Source of the DNA: Chrysopilus asiliformis
Taxonomy: Eukaryota > Arthropoda > Insecta > Diptera > Rhagionidae
NCBI GenBank assembly: GCA_964034945.1
Contig: OZ035961.1
Location: 76,262,188-76,326,187 of the forward strand
Reading direction: 5' to 3'
DNA length: 64,000 nucleotides
Positions within the stretch are counted from its first letter, which is position 1. Each line of letters begins with the position of its first letter. Positions 22,565 through 35,100 of this stretch are shown here, in pieces. Made by a program: the position numbers and the translations under genes. Below the pieces are notes generated by a model. That model saw only the letters and a program-made list of their open reading frames with translations, made no database searches and was not told where the DNA came from.

Positions 22565-23914
22565 TGTAAATAATACAAAATTATTTTTTTCTGTGCACTT
22601 TTATAGATTTAGTAACATGTTTCTTAAATTAAGAAGCAACATTTTTTCTACGTGTATAGAAGAGTAAAGTAAAAATGGCTAGAATAATTCTAAAGCTGGT
22701 TCACGACATTTCTTCACTTAATTATTGTCAAGTAAATTGATTGTAATGCTTCAATTACTTAATTGCGTCAATTTGTTATTTCTCATATTTCTCAATAAGA
22801 AGCAAGCACGCACATTAAGCATTGGAAAATGTGAAAAATCCGCTAGAATATCAAATAGAAAGGCAGTAATAAATGCATCATAGTACATTAGAAAAGATAT
22901 AGAAGCACAATTGAATTTCAATTATTGATAGAGTAATCTTCTAAGAACTTTTGAGGCACAGTGGTTAGCCGTACAATTTTTCTAAAAAAAAACCACCATA
23001 CTTGGTCGCCATAATGTCGCTCTCCATGATGAAAAATAGCACAAAATCTAATTGTCGTCGGTCCGTTTGGGGTAATTCACAAACACATGTAGACTTAGGT
23101 CTCTGAATTGTAAAATGGCTCTAAACAGATAAATTATTGTATAGTATCGTATTGCCAGTGAAACCAACTATAAATAAAATCAAAACAAATAAGAAATATA
23201 GGTAAGCAAAAGGATCAATGCTGAACCAACAAGTTTGAAATGATCGAGACAATTGAGTTGAAATTGAAAGATCACTATACGTGGGCATTAGGGAAGAGGT
23301 CTTTAAATCTTATTTCGATAGTTCAGTCCACGATCGGCGACACAAATAAATCATCCTTTGTACATTACACGATTCCTACACCTTCAGTCCGCTAAAGTAC
23401 ACGACGATCGTGTGTTCAGATGGATCGTGGATTCTTACTTTGTAAGTGATCCAATGTCGTCGGACCAACAGCAGCCTTATATCTAAGGAGATGGATCTTG
23501 GTCGAAAATCCTTTTTCCGATTTATAATGTTTTTGGACATTCAATGTCGATTTGCAGACATTTGTTGTGACTTTTGTTTTCTTCAGCCGAAGTGAAGTGG
23601 TGATCGTGCTGATCGAGAATCGATCACTTATTGATTTATTTCACATCTTATTAAGAGGATAGTGTAAAATAAACTGAAAGTTCCACAAGTATACCCTTCT
23701 AAAAATGCCAAGCATATCAAGTAAGCGCAGGCTACGATCACTTGATCCTCTAGGCTTCTAAGTTTTCAGGTGTTTAATGTGGGGTCCAAACAATAAACCA
23801 ACCAGTATTGGGAAAAAATTACATAGAACCCAAAGTTTTCCTCGTTTTGTAATTAACAAAGTAATGTTTTCTCTTCTTTATAAAAATACTTTCGGTTTTA
23901 ATTTTAATGTTTCA
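22565..23914. other. No gene recognised
   Basis: Short frames only. GATCG/CGATC motifs are frequent from 23270 to 23640, without a clear repeat unit. Confidence 0.45.
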
Positions 23915-23922
23915 GTGCTGTT

Positions 23923-24706
23923 TAGGGTGGCCATACTTCCCGGATATTTTCCCGGTGACCCGGAAACTAAACTTTTGTCTCTGATTATTCAATTTTCGGT
24001 TATATTTATACGGAGACCAGACGTCCTACGCGGGACAGTTCCGCAATTCAGTCGTCTGTCCCACATTGATAACCGTCCCGCAAAGGGTTCCGCAATGAGC
24101 ATTCGAAACGAATTTTCCTTAATTGAGCATAAAGTGTCCAGCATTTGTCATAATATATTCTTCATTGAACAAAAAGTGTGCTTGGTTGAATGTATAACTA
24201 TAATTTTATTTAAATATTTTGAATATGTGTCAAATTGATTTTTCAGTGATTTTTTGGAGACCTTTTTTTAAGGTTTTAGATTGTGTAGTTTTGAACTACA
24301 AACATGTTACAAATACTCTCCATGGCGAGTATTCATTGTAGAGCTAAGGTGTTTTGTCAGAAAAACGAACCAGCAAAAACGAGTCATTCTATATCATTAA
24401 CTCAAAACTGCTGATTTTTGTGCTATTATACATTGTCGCTAATGAGCGAGATATCCCTCAAACATTTTTAAATCGTGAAAAGCTGGAAAAAGCCTGATTG
24501 AGCCCCTCAAACATTTTTAAATCGTGAAAAGCTGGAAAAAAGCGTGATTGATTTAATTAATTGCGACACATTCTCTTTAAACAATTTCGCCCACGGCGCA
24601 TATTTAGTAATTTTTTTCTAGATCAAATAAAATTGTTAACTTGATGAAGTTGTTAACCCCCGCTCATCCTGTCCCGGATTGACAAAAAATAAATATGGTC
24701 ACCCTA
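23923..24706. mobile_element. hAT non-autonomous element
   Basis: It begins TAGGGTGGCCATACTT and ends AATATGGTCACCCTA, an imperfect inverted pair. The flanks GTGCTGTT (23915-23922) and GTTCTGTC (24707-24714) match at 6 of 8 positions, consistent with a decayed TSD. A 47-50 bp direct duplication around CCTCAAACATTTTTAAATCG lies at 24453-24541. The frame 23777-24238 spans the left border and is therefore chance. Confidence 0.65.
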
Positions 24707-24710
24707 GTTC

Positions 24711-25240
24711 TGTCTCAACGTGGTCTTAACACTGTCTCAACGTGGTCTTAACACTAACAAAACGATGATCAGAACGGCAGTGGAAACAGTGGGCGAATAT
24801 CTTTCTCATTAGCATAGGTCAGGCTTTTAACTAAACGCCTTCAGATTTTCTTAATTAAAAAACAGTTTAGACTTATTGGTATTTATTGAGAATAATTCTA
24901 GAAAATCTTTCAAAACAAACTAAAAATTAAGTATTCCTATAAATCAACTTATACATAATTGCGAAGCCGTTCGCATACAAAATTTCCTAAAAACTGATTA
25001 TTTTTTTAATTATACAATATTATTATTATTTTTTTCTTAAATGAATTATGAATTTCTTTTTTATATTGAATTGTTTAAAAATATAAAATTTCTATTTTAA
25101 TGATTTAGTGTATAAATTGAATTATTTGTTTTTTAGTCTTTTATATAAAGTATTTTTGCTGTGGTTCTCGCACACTTGATAACGAAAAAGAACTCGTACA
25201 AAAGTTTTATTCATTTAAAAAAAAACACTGTCCAACGAAA
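24711..25240. other. 22-bp duplication, then AT-rich sequence without a gene
   Basis: TGTCTCAACGTGGTCTTAAC-type units occur twice (24711-24732, 24733-24754). The rest is AT-rich with no feature recognised. Confidence 0.5.
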
Positions 25241-25249
25241 ACGACCTTT

Positions 25250-25560
25250 TTTGTGTTGCCAAAAATATTGAATTTTATGATAAGAGGTTTTCAAAAAACC
25301 GATTTTTTTTTCAAAGATCTTGAAATCCGTTTTAGATACAAATCGTTAAAGCAAATAATGTAGAAAATTTTGTATCATTTAAATTTCCCAAAAGCGAATA
25401 AGTTTCGAGATATTTAAAAAAAACGGTAGACCGGACAGATGCACGGACATCCCATAATTTTGCCTGAACCGGATTTCGTACTGATCAGACATTTTCTATC
25501 TGCCCCGATCTCGAGTCGGTATCCGTAATGAATATAAAGGCTTTCCTCCATTACCATGGC
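25250..25560 (-). repeat. GTCY-bearing dispersed repeat, copy C
   Basis: On the minus strand it shows ATTCATTACGGATACCGACT, then GGCAAAATTATGGGATGTCC, then a short tract (GTCCGTGCATCTGTCCGGTC) where copy B has the octamer array. Copy D at 42.3 kb has the same blocks. It is truncated at both ends and non-coding. Confidence 0.65.
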
Positions 25561-27904
25561 TTCTGTAACTGCAAAAAAATGCAGAAAACTAGAGCAAGAT
25601 AGACTTATGTAGATCTAAATAGGAATGACTGAATACAAGTTAAACGCTATCCTTTCCAGTTTTACAATTTTATAGCAATCATATCAAACTTTATGCTATG
25701 AATATAATGTTCAAATTGGCATGGTAACAAAGCTTTTGACTATGCATGCGAAGGAGAAAAATGACATCACGCTATAATAACAGTTTGAATGTGTCCGTGC
25801 TTACTATTCACTTACAGGGACAATGTGTGATTGTAGTAGAAATCGCCATAAAAAACAGGGGAAATTATTCTTGCAGTTGCCGACAAATTTTTGCAGTTGA
25901 TTCTTATCTCCCTTTCTCGCCAAGGTATCTTCACATAAATGTGTCTCTATTTTTTTGCAGTTGCCGAAGTCATGGTAATGGAGGGCGGCCTTAATACTTC
26001 CTCTATAGAAGAGGGAAGTAATGAGTTTATCTATCATTGTATGTAGTTGTGCGTGTATGCCTTTTTCATGTTAAAATAGCTTAGCCAATCCTTCTAAAAT
26101 TTGACTTAGTTGCACATCGAAGGGAGTAGAATATCTACATTAATTACTAAGATATTCTCTAATCCGAAAATCACTGAAACGATTGTTCTGAATTTTCGCA
26201 CGTGTTTTTGGAAGATTTTTTTCCATGTAAGATGGATTTTTTTTCTAAATTTGAAAAATATTTTTGATGCTATAGGACATTTTGTTACACATTTTTTTAT
26301 GTTCCGCGGTTTTTATATTGAAATTTTTTTTCTAACAATAAAAAATTTGTAAGGTCTTGTCTTGTGATGAGCACATCATTAGATGTAGCAATGACATACA
26401 GAGAGAATTCATATTCTCATTTAATCTTTTTTCCACTAGTATAAAATGTTTGATTGAAATTTTTAAACAAACCGTACACACAAATGCGCGCTTTTAATTT
26501 CGCAGTGTGGTTTCTAAGAATTTTACACATTTTTTTAAAAATATTGGTAGGATTTTTACAACTCAAGATTTGAGTTTCATTGGGCTATTTTCCACTGAAA
26601 ATCTCAGATCCATCCATGGTTTGAGCTAATCACAGATCTCAGGTTTTTAAAGTAAAATAACATCAAGAATTATTTAATAAGTGGTTTTGTTGACTTAATC
26701 AATAATCCTATTTAGTTGCTATAACTTTTGTTTTTGTTTCCGGTCGTTTGTCAAAAACATATTTCCGAATTATTTTTAATTGAAGCATCCTTGGATTTTA
26801 ATGCTTCTCCAAGTAATCTAGATGTAAATGCATCAGGGGGCTTTAATTTTCATCCAACTAATAAAAAATCCTTGTAACTTTACCCAAAATCTGAACAGTG
26901 AATAAAATTGAGATTATTTAATTAAACAAATTAACCATAGGGTGGTCTAGATAATCAGAAACATTTTGTTCAAACCAAAATTTGTAGCAGCAAAAATTTA
27001 GCAAACGACTGAGACCTTGTGGCGTGGGCGTGAATAACATTCTTCTTTTTTATCTTACTTGAAAAACAAGAGAAAATAATATTGGCCAAGAAATTCCAAC
27101 GAAAATATTTTGCTTAATTGTTGAAAAGCTGTCTCAATACACCTTAGGGGTTAACACTTTTAACTTCCTCTTCATACAAGCATAAACTTTCAATAATTGA
27201 AAAAAATGAGGAAACTAAAAGAACGTTTATAACAATGCCCTAATGACAATTATAAAGTAGTCATATATGAGGTTTTTTTTTTTTGAAAAATCATTCCTTT
27301 CTTCCGTTTGGTTTTTTTATTCGTTTTAAGTTGTTGGTCACTGAATGCTCATGTTGAGGGCACTCTGAGAGGAAATCCATAATTTAGAAATTAAATCGAA
27401 AGAAACATAATAGACGTAGATAAAGCTAATCTAATTATCGCGTCCATAATTTGAATATATGTCCCTATAAATGTCAAAACACAGAAGAGGCAACTTATTA
27501 TAATCGGCCAATTCCTATGACCATTAAACGGGTCAGACAAAGACATATTCTTAATAAGCGAAAGACCTTTGCGTGCCGATAATCAATTGTTGTTACATAT
27601 TTAGCTGTTAATTTGACAAAGATGTTCACCTTGTCGAGATTCACAACAGACTTATGGTTGTTAATGCTAGAAATTGGAGAAGCTCTAAAATTTGTACGGA
27701 TAACCATGGGATCTTAACTGGCTAATTTAGCAGTTAATTTAGGCATCGTGTTCAAACAATTGCTGTTGAGCCAGGCCGGCATTTATAACATATGTTCGTC
27801 CAGACAATAATTTAGATAACTGGCATCTGACTTTTGTAGTAGCGAAAACAAGATAAAAACATGACATTTTTCTTGTGATCATTTACAGGATAATGTAATT
27901 ATTC
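25561..27904. other. No gene recognised
   Basis: A possible further start of the same dispersed repeat family lies at 25990-26050 (CTTCCTCTATAGAAGAGG). The rest is AT-rich with short frames. Confidence 0.4.
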
Positions 27905-28448
27905 TTACAGCCCTATTCTGGCATTATGACTGGTCACAAGTCACAACTCGTTAGAGACAATCGGCTTGTTACTTTCTTTGTGACTGACCGAGTATTCCAT
28001 ATTCTTGGCGTTAGGTCACAAGAAACGTAACAAATAATTCACCTCAGTATAATTCCAGAATGGTGAATAAATTTGACAGCCGCTTTGTGATTATTTACTT
28101 TAGTTCAGTTTTTGGTTTTGTTAGTTTTTAAAGTAATTTTAATATTTGTAGATCTGTGAAAATGGTGGAGAAAGTGCGTGTGTGCCGTGCGTGTTCAATT
28201 ATAAAAAAAAGGTGGGATGTTATTGGAAACCTGAACATTTTCAATAAAAATTTTCTTATTTCGCAAAAAAGTCTTCTTTGTTTGTCAATTGACCAGAAAT
28301 CGTCTCCGTTGTACCACAGAATAACAGAAGGGAAACAATCGAGAATTTCAATGTCGCACGGTAGAGAGAAGAATCGGCGATAGAAAAAAATATCTTCAAC
28401 TCGCTTTAAATTTTCGAATTTTCCGGAATTCCTTTTCTTGACTTCATA

Positions 28449-28812
28449 CATAGTTTATACTAGTTAGGAAACGTAGGGCTTTTTACGTGTACCTACGTTG
28501 GAGTAAAGATAACCGATATACTCTGGACGCGGTTTTTCTTTCTTTCCTATGCGTAAATTACCAACAAAACACAACACATGTAAAACCTAGCCATATTTTC
28601 ATACACCACCAACACATGCAATTTTCCGACAGCGGGAGATTGCATGTGTTGGTGGTGTATGAAAATATGGCTAGGTTTTACATGTGTTGTGTTTTGTTGG
28701 TAATTTACGCATAGGAAAGAAAGAAAAACCGCGTCCAGAGTATATCGGTTATCTTTACTCCAACGTAGGTACACGTAAAAAGCCCTACGTTTCCTAACTA
28801 GTATAAACTATG
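28449..28812. repeat. 364-bp palindrome with 174-bp arms
   Basis: The arms 28449-28622 and 28639-28812 are inverted copies, identical wherever I compared them. A 16-nt centre (28623-28638) is itself partly pairing. The flanks are CTTCATA on both sides (28442-28448 and 28813-28819), which could be a 7-bp target duplication. The two 75-codon frames here (28487-28714 + and 28547-28774 -) are the same arm read twice. It could be a foldback transposon or an inverted duplication. Confidence 0.92.
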
Positions 28813-29616
28813 CTTCATATTCAAACCGAACACGCAAAAGAGATAAAAAATATAACATGCGAAATTTGTTTTGCAGGGTTTGATACGGAATTTTTTTCAT
28901 TATTCCAGCAATCGAAAAAATCGACGTCGACGTAGCTTTGTTTACATTTTTAGTTCAATTTTTCCGAGAAAGGTTAGAAGAACTATTTATTATGCCAAAA
29001 TTGGAATTTTTAAAATGCCTCGTCAAGCAATGTTCCGCGGACAGCTTAAAAAATCCCGAACGTTTTTTAGGGTACCGAAAGCACCAGAAAGGTAAACTTT
29101 TTCGATTAGACACAAAAAAAGGGGGAAAATTTAGGAAACACTAAAATTTTCTCGTAATTCCGAGGAAATCAATTTTTTTTAAAAGAATTACGTTATCCGC
29201 CGCTTCTCCGCGTATCACATAACGATAAACACGTCACAACATCCACGATTTTACACAATAAATCGGCATAAATTCAAAACGTTTCCGACATTTATCTCGA
29301 TTTGTTTTTTTTTGTTCGGTTTGACAAACGTCAAACCTTGGTATTACCTGATTCAAGGTTTCGTGATTCAAAAACTGCAAAAGGCGCGTAGATTTGAATT
29401 TCAATAAATTTCTGAACTTTGAATTTCATCTTTTGGATTTGTAAGGGTTTTAAGTTCTCAACGAATTATTTGTCGGATCTAAAAGCTTAGTCTCAGAATA
29501 GGGTATTGGAGTAATGTCGATTACATTAACTTTTTAATAAAAAAAGTTTTCACTAAAATCTGAGCGACGAGCATTAACGCTTCTTTAAAAAAATCAACGT
29601 AATTAATTCATACATA

Positions 29617-29895
29617 CTAACTGTTATTAACGATATGAATTAAATTAAATTTCCGCGAATTTCCATTTTGTGATTTTAGCGGAATAAAATTATGTGCATC
29701 AACACATCCAATATTCTGGCAACCCCCTGGAATTTCATCCGCCATTTCTGGGCACACATATAAAGCAATTCGTGTGCTTACAAGGGAAATGAGATAGCCA
29801 CATAAGGCTCGGAAAGTTCTTCGCACATCAAAAATGTTTGTTCCTCGATTCCCTTCTGTTATTCTGTGGTTGTACTCTGGAAATATCACATTCAA
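29617..29895 (-). pseudogene. Harbinger transposase fragment
   Basis: The 92-residue frame contains GGCQNIGCVDAHNFIPLKS (57-75). It corresponds to the block around the first catalytic aspartate of Harbinger (HARBI1-like) transposases, usually GCVDGTHIPI. The D is kept but the residues after it are altered. The preceding FRALCGYLISLVSTRIALYV segment fits the region upstream of that aspartate. The rest of the DDE domain was not found, so the fragment is inactive. Family members are usually 300-400 residues long. Confidence 0.6.
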
Positions 29896-30319
29896 TTAAA
29901 TAGTGCAGGAAATAGTTTCTTTTTGTCTTGTTTTTATCTTGTTACCTGCTTGTGAGTCGCTCACAGTTTTGACAGTAGCTGAGATCAGTCGAAATTGTGA
30001 CTGAACGCTGAGAATACCAAAAAGTCACAACTTGTGATTCACCTCGCTCTTGTGATCGACTTGTGACTAGTGACCTTTGCCAGAATAAGGCTGTTATTCT
30101 ACTTTTTGTCATTTGGTCATTTGTAGAATTAAATGTGTGGCATGAAACAAATATCTATACACAAAAAAAGGTTAGACATGCGATTTTTTCTTGAATTTCC
30201 CCACAATTTTTATTAAAAATTTATTCTATCGTCGAATAAATTCACTCAGCAAAAGTTGTCAAAATTTAAAATTATTTCGACAGTTTTATATGGAAAAAAT
30301 CGAGTTCGACAATCTTTAA

Positions 30320-30797
30320 GAGCCTGTTTACACGACCACCTATTTACTCTCCTTTTTCCGCTCCTTTTTTTCGTTTGTGTTTAGACGCAAATTTTTAACG
30401 AACGTATTTTGGTTCCTTTTGGAATGCGCGAAAATGGAATCTTCGGATCAAGTTAGTTTACATTTCTTGTATTAAGAGTTTTATTGACCTAATTGGATTA
30501 ATTCCAATGTTTGCATTTTATTCCACGATGACATTATCACCGCTAAATAATCACGGCCGCTAAAACAATTATAATCGAAAAACCAAACAACAATTACACT
30601 TGACAAAATATTTAAAACCATAACAACGAAATGCATAGCAACGAAACACCTTAACAACCAATCAGGAACCGTTCTTCTTTATTTTCATGGTGGGAATTTT
30701 AGTTTTCGTTCGTCTTTTCCTACCGTCATTCCCACAGTACCCCGCGCCATCTAACTTTAACGAAACGAACGAAAACACGTCGCGTCTAAACAGGCTC
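30320..30797. mobile_element. PIF/Harbinger-type MITE
   Basis: The termini are GAGCCTGTTTACACGAC and GTCGCGTCTAAACAGGCTC, inverted and nearly identical. TAA lies on both sides (30317-30319 and 30798-30800). The interior has AACGAAACGAACGAAAAC and TTCGTTCG-type runs. It is 478 bp with no coding capacity, and is placed 226 bp from the larger Harbinger element. Confidence 0.78.
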
Positions 30798-30800
30798 TAA

Positions 30801-31878
30801 GGAATATTCTGGAATTTGTATCGTACTGTAAACAGTTGTGAAACGTGAATTTAGTGACGCAGAATAGAATCCACGGAATAAAGTGTCAGATGTAAACGGC
30901 GCCTCAGTTAATTGCAAGGGTGTGGAGTACGAGTCGAAGTTATTAGTTTTTGCCCGGAGTTGGTGGCGTTGTAAAAGCCGCAACTCCTACACTGAAAAAA
31001 AATTAAAATTTTTTTTTTTCGAGAAAATACAGCGGAAAAATTGGGTTGATTTTTTCAACTTCACTCAACTATTCAGTTTAAACATTTTAAACCGACGTTT
31101 TTTAAAAAACGAATATTCGATTTTTTTCAACTTCTAGGTTGAGTTTCTATGTGCCTTTTTAAACTAACTTACATAGTTGTAAATTTGTACATCAAAAGTT
31201 AAATTTTATACTTTCGGTTTAAATTTTAGACAATAAAGTTGAAATTTTCTTTTGAACATTCCTGATAAGTCGCTTTTCAAAGATTTTGAAGTAAAATTTC
31301 TTATGCGGCGCCACTAACTCAACGATTTGGGAAATTAAATCCTCAATGAAACGCAAGTGCGTAGGTCTCTGGAATGAATACCATCTTTCTTCAATGAAAT
31401 TGTACGATGCTTTGCTTTTGTGTGCAATTATTTCTCGAGTTTTTCAATATTTTTGTATTGAAGAATTCAACATTTTACCGAATTACATTCAATATATAAA
31501 GTTCGGTTTTTTTTAAATCAGCTGAAGTTGACTCAATTAAAAAATGCGATTAGAAAAATATACGTTTTATTGTGACAAGTCTTTTTGTCTACAGTGATTT
31601 GATTGCAAAAAAAGGTAAATAGGGAAACCAGCTCGATGACCCATCACGAATGCAATGAATATCGATCGGCAAGCGATCTCACAACACCCACCGAGCTGGC
31701 TATCCTTGTCTATCTTCCCAAGGATAGTAACGAATACCATCAACCTGGGATTTTGCTTTTGGCATTATTTTGGTTTCTAACATATTTTTGAGTTCGCTGT
31801 ACGGAGACTGTGATTCGTCTGCATGCGAGGAAAGTTGCGAGCTAGCTTGATGTTTAACGATTCGGTATGAAAAGTAAT
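30801..31878. other. No gene recognised
   Basis: AT-rich with short frames; poly-T at 31008-31020. Confidence 0.45.
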
Positions 31879-31880
31879 TA

Positions 31881-31986
31881 CAGGCATCTCTCGATTTACG
31901 ACATTCTTGAGCGGGTAAAATTTCGTGATTTTGCGTCGTATATCGAAACGTCGTATATCGAGTTGTCTTAAATCGAGAGGCACTTG
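31881..31986. mobile_element. Short Tigger/pogo-type MITE
   Basis: It begins CAGGCATCTCTCGATTTACG and its right end, inverted, reads CAAGTGCCTCTCGATTTAAG, matching at 17 of 22 positions. TA flanks both sides (31879-31880 and 31987-31988). The interior repeats TCGTATATCGA. A TA target with CA(G/A) termini suits pogo/Tigger. It is 106 bp long. A related but one-ended piece is at 51256-51512. Confidence 0.65.
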
Positions 31987-31988
31987 TA

Positions 31989-33317
31989 TTTCTCACGGGT
32001 GTGTGTATAGTTACGCTCGGTTTCATCTTCTGATAACCGTGAAAAATTATAAAATTAAATTCGGTTCACACCTTCTTGCGTGATATTCTCAGAATGAATA
32101 TCGATAAATTAAATACCAAATAGTCTTCAATAACATCGGAAACAATGGGTACAGCAATCGCGATTTCGATCGATAGATTGAACTTTAAGAAACTTTTATC
32201 TGATGATGATGGATCGATCGATCAAACGAGTGATTGAAGTCAAAGTGATTCAGTTGTTTCGCCGTGACAGAAATGAAAAACTTATTAATTGTGAAATAAA
32301 TCGACATTGCGCAGATGAAATTCTTTGCTAATTCCTCAACAAATTTCCAAGCCCGGAGCCTGCAAAACACTTGCCTGTGGTAATCTACCTGACGTCAAGC
32401 AGTTCGATTGAGTTGCGCGTTCTGCTGCAATTCGATTCGAAATATTTCGAAATTTTCCCGCCGACACGCCAGTGGAACGCTTATTGGTAGGGCGTTTGTA
32501 CGAGATATGGTTAGATCGAGGGGTAACGGAGGTAAGTACCCGAGAAATATTGAAAATTTTGTGCCATTTTAGGTTGCTTCAAGTCGATATCGTCCTTGAA
32601 AAATGATCGGTTACACACCTTTCGGATCGGTAGATCACGCAAAGTTTCTGGAATTTGCGGCAATCAAAGTTGTGTCGTCATTGGTGCGGTAGCGCGTAAA
32701 ACAAAGAGCTTCTCAATTTCCAAGAAATCGTAAAAAAAGCGAAAAACCTTCTAAGTCTATGATGCCGGCACCGTGATTAAGAAAGTGAAAGTTTTTTAGA
32801 CATTTTTGTAAGATGCCAATTTAACTTCTCTACAGCTATTTTTATGACTTTTAGAATGAAAGTCTTGAATAGAGTGCAAGTGAAACAATTTTGATCAAGT
32901 CATTAAATTTGCCCGCCATCGGCTGAATCTGTCCGGCCGACCTTGCTACAGAAAAGTTCAAGGCCGTTGGAACAGGAACTAAATGAGACCATCATGCTTC
33001 ATTGCCCAAAAGCAGGATGAGCCGCGATGAAGAAGTCGATGTTTTTCATCGGTCAGGTAGAAGAGTTTTAATAAACAGCGAAACAGGTAAATAGACATGC
33101 AGTGATCCGGTAAAATACCATTCCAGCAAATAAACCTGAGTTATCTACCTACGGGCATCTCTTGTACCTTTAACTGCTTTAACTGCCTACTCGTCTACCA
33201 GTCTTTTGTTGGTGAGAGGCCATCGCCATTAACAACGCCATCGAGGGTAGACCTTAGCTTGAGTTCAGATGGTAAATCATTAAAACCAGTTTAGGTCCAA
33301 TTGGGGGTTTTCATTAA
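31989..33317. other. No gene recognised
   Basis: Somewhat higher GC around 32400-33250, but all frames are short and interrupted. GATCGAT-rich sequence at 32160-32230. Confidence 0.4.
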
Positions 33318-33482
33318 AACAAATTTACTCCATTACTATTTATCTGGGAATTGCCGCAAAAAACAACTGAAAAACATTTAAAAGCGGACAAGTTTGATGG
33401 ACAAGGTGAACCTCGCACTATTACCGGTGATGCTGAACACATGATGAATGATGACGATGACGGGATGCTGCAGAATTTTATC
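33318..33482 (+). CDS. Candidate coding exon, weak
   Basis: A 55-codon open frame runs from after a TAA (33315-33317) to a consensus splice donor, GTGAGT, at 33483. It includes KADKFDGQGEPRTIT and MMNDDDDGMLQNFI. Base composition is more GC-rich than its surroundings. It could be an internal exon or, from the ATG pair at 33441-33446, a first exon with a 14-residue coding start. The acceptor side is poor: no convincing polypyrimidine tract was seen. I do not recognise the protein, and chance is possible. Confidence 0.25.
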
Positions 33483-34201
33483 GTGAGTCTTCCGAGTTAA
33501 TTAAATTTGGTCTGTTATTTCATAGATCTTGCTGCAATTGAGCTGTGCTATAAATTAATGTTCAGATAGTTTTATCTGTTGTGGCAAAAAAAGTGCAATT
33601 TGCAAAATTACAATCGGTCTGAAAGGTGTAATAAGACAGGCGCAGTGAAGTGTGAAACAATTTTTTGTTTTATGATTTGAAGTAAGCGTAGCAAAATTCC
33701 CGAGTTGTGAGGTCACGTATTCGGTGAATTTTGACACCTTAATTCGGCATAAGAAGTTTTTGAGACAGAAAATGTAACAGAAGCTGTAACTTGGGCTAAT
33801 ATTAAAGTACGAGTGGTTAATTTAAGGATTTAAAACTTTCTATTTTGGTTACTAAGTGGCTGTTCACAAAATAAATATATTTCGAGTTTTGAAATTTCAA
33901 CACCGTCCAAAAACCCTCGCGAGAGCTTTTTTTGCCTTCAAATGGCCAGGCTTTATTTTCAAATTAGGGTTTCAAAAAGACCAAAATTTTTACTGTCCCT
34001 ACTCCTTCTTAAAAGAAGTACCCGTCGTAACGAAGTAACCATCGCTTGTTCATGGTAAAAACACATGCGCCATTTTTAGTCTCACTAATCAAATACAAAA
34101 TGACTAAAAAAGAGAAAATAAAAAAAATATTTAAACATTAAAAAAAGGGTTTATGAAAAAATGCACTAAAAAGAAAAAAATAATTTTTTGCGACGCTGTG
34201 T
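33483..34201. other. No gene recognised
   Basis: Contains one copy of the dispersed motif CTAATCAAATACAAAATGAC (about 34083-34102), also seen near 4555 and, diverged, near 46955. Confidence 0.45.
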
Positions 34202-34373
34202 ATCAGAAATAGGGGCTGCAATACCGGAAACCGGTTTACCGGTTTACCGGTTTTACCGGCCAATTTCACTACCGAAATTACCGGTAATTTTTTTTTAAAA
34301 AATACCGGTATTTCGGTATTTTTTTGTATTAGTTTGGCGGGCTTAGCGGTCCAATTTTAAGAAATAAAAGCAA

Positions 34374-34566
34374 AAGTTGTGTTTTAATTTTCCAGCCTGA
34401 CGTTTCGAGCCTTGTTTTGGTTCATCTTCAAAGGCGTTAAACGATCATTTAAATGCAATATGTTATAACTGTTAATATTTAGCCGTAAAAACTTTGTGGA
34501 AATGTTACATTAAAAATGAGCCAAAACAAGGCTCGAAACGTCAGGCTGAAAATTAAAACACAACTT
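34374..34566. repeat. Inverted pair resembling Penelope terminal repeats, hammerhead-like
   Basis: AAGTTGTGTTTTAATTTT and GACGTTTCGAGCCTTG at the left are inverted at the right (AAGGCTCGAAACGTC, then AAAATTAAAACACAACTT). The GAAACGTC block (34535-34542 on +, 34406-34399 on -) preceded by GAGCC/GGCTC is the stem II plus cleavage-side part of Penelope-type hammerheads. The CUGANGA box is degenerate on both sides. Nothing remains between the arms but about 90 bp. Confidence 0.5.
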
Positions 34567-34585
34567 CTGGTAATTTTTTTTTCTA

Positions 34586-35100
34586 TGAAGACCTCGGTGC
34601 AAAAAGCGGTCATCCCCACTTTTTCAAATTTTTCAGGAGAGATGAAGATATTAGCGTGAAGTTTTTGCTCTGGGACAAAGTTAAAAAATTACAATTTAAA
34701 TCAAACATGTATTCTTACATCGTTTTAATTTGAGATAAATCCATATTTTGTTTCTGGCACCCAAGAGGATATTAGCGGTTTTCAAAATGCATTATTGGCT
34801 ACAAAATACAGTCCAAAATATGTTCAATAGCGTTTAAAAATAAACAAATAAAAAAATATTCAATTTCACAAAACAAAACTCTCAGAAAAAATTAAAGATT
34901 TTTTAAAAAAAAAATTCTGCGTCAAATTATATGAAACAATGCTTTCAGTCGTCTCCTTTTCTTTAATAACTTTTTACACAGTCCTCCAACGAGTCCGGAG
35001 TTTGCAGCCAAATATGCGCATTCTTTTATTCTTGCGCCAACTGCAATAATTCATTTTCGTCAAAAAGTGGAGGTGACCGCTTTTTGCACCGAGGTCTTCA
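34586..35100. mobile_element. TIR element nested in the hAT
   Basis: TGAAGACCTCGGTGCAAAAA at 34586 is inverted exactly at 35081-35100. Similarity continues through AGCGGTCA and CCACTTTTT, about 38 bp in all. No unambiguous TSD was found. It is 515 bp long, non-coding, superfamily unknown. Confidence 0.75.

Larger units (their letters stand above)
27908..30093 (-). mobile_element. PIF/Harbinger element, degraded
   Basis: The left terminus is CAGCCCTATTCTGGCA and the right is GCCAGAATAAGGCTG, with TTA on both sides (27905-27907 and 30094-30096). A three-base TTA/TAA target is the Harbinger signature. Subterminal GTCACAAGTCACAACT motifs occur at both ends. A transposase fragment lies at 29617-29895 and a 364-bp palindrome at 28449-28812. 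Short relatives sharing the termini are at 58357-58592 and 62991-63125. Confidence 0.85.

Noticed and set aside
23777..24238. 153-codon plus-strand frame
   Set aside because: It crosses the left border of a hAT element and contains no known domain.
28487..28774. Two identical 75-codon frames on opposite strands
   Set aside because: They are the two arms of the palindrome, not a duplicated gene.
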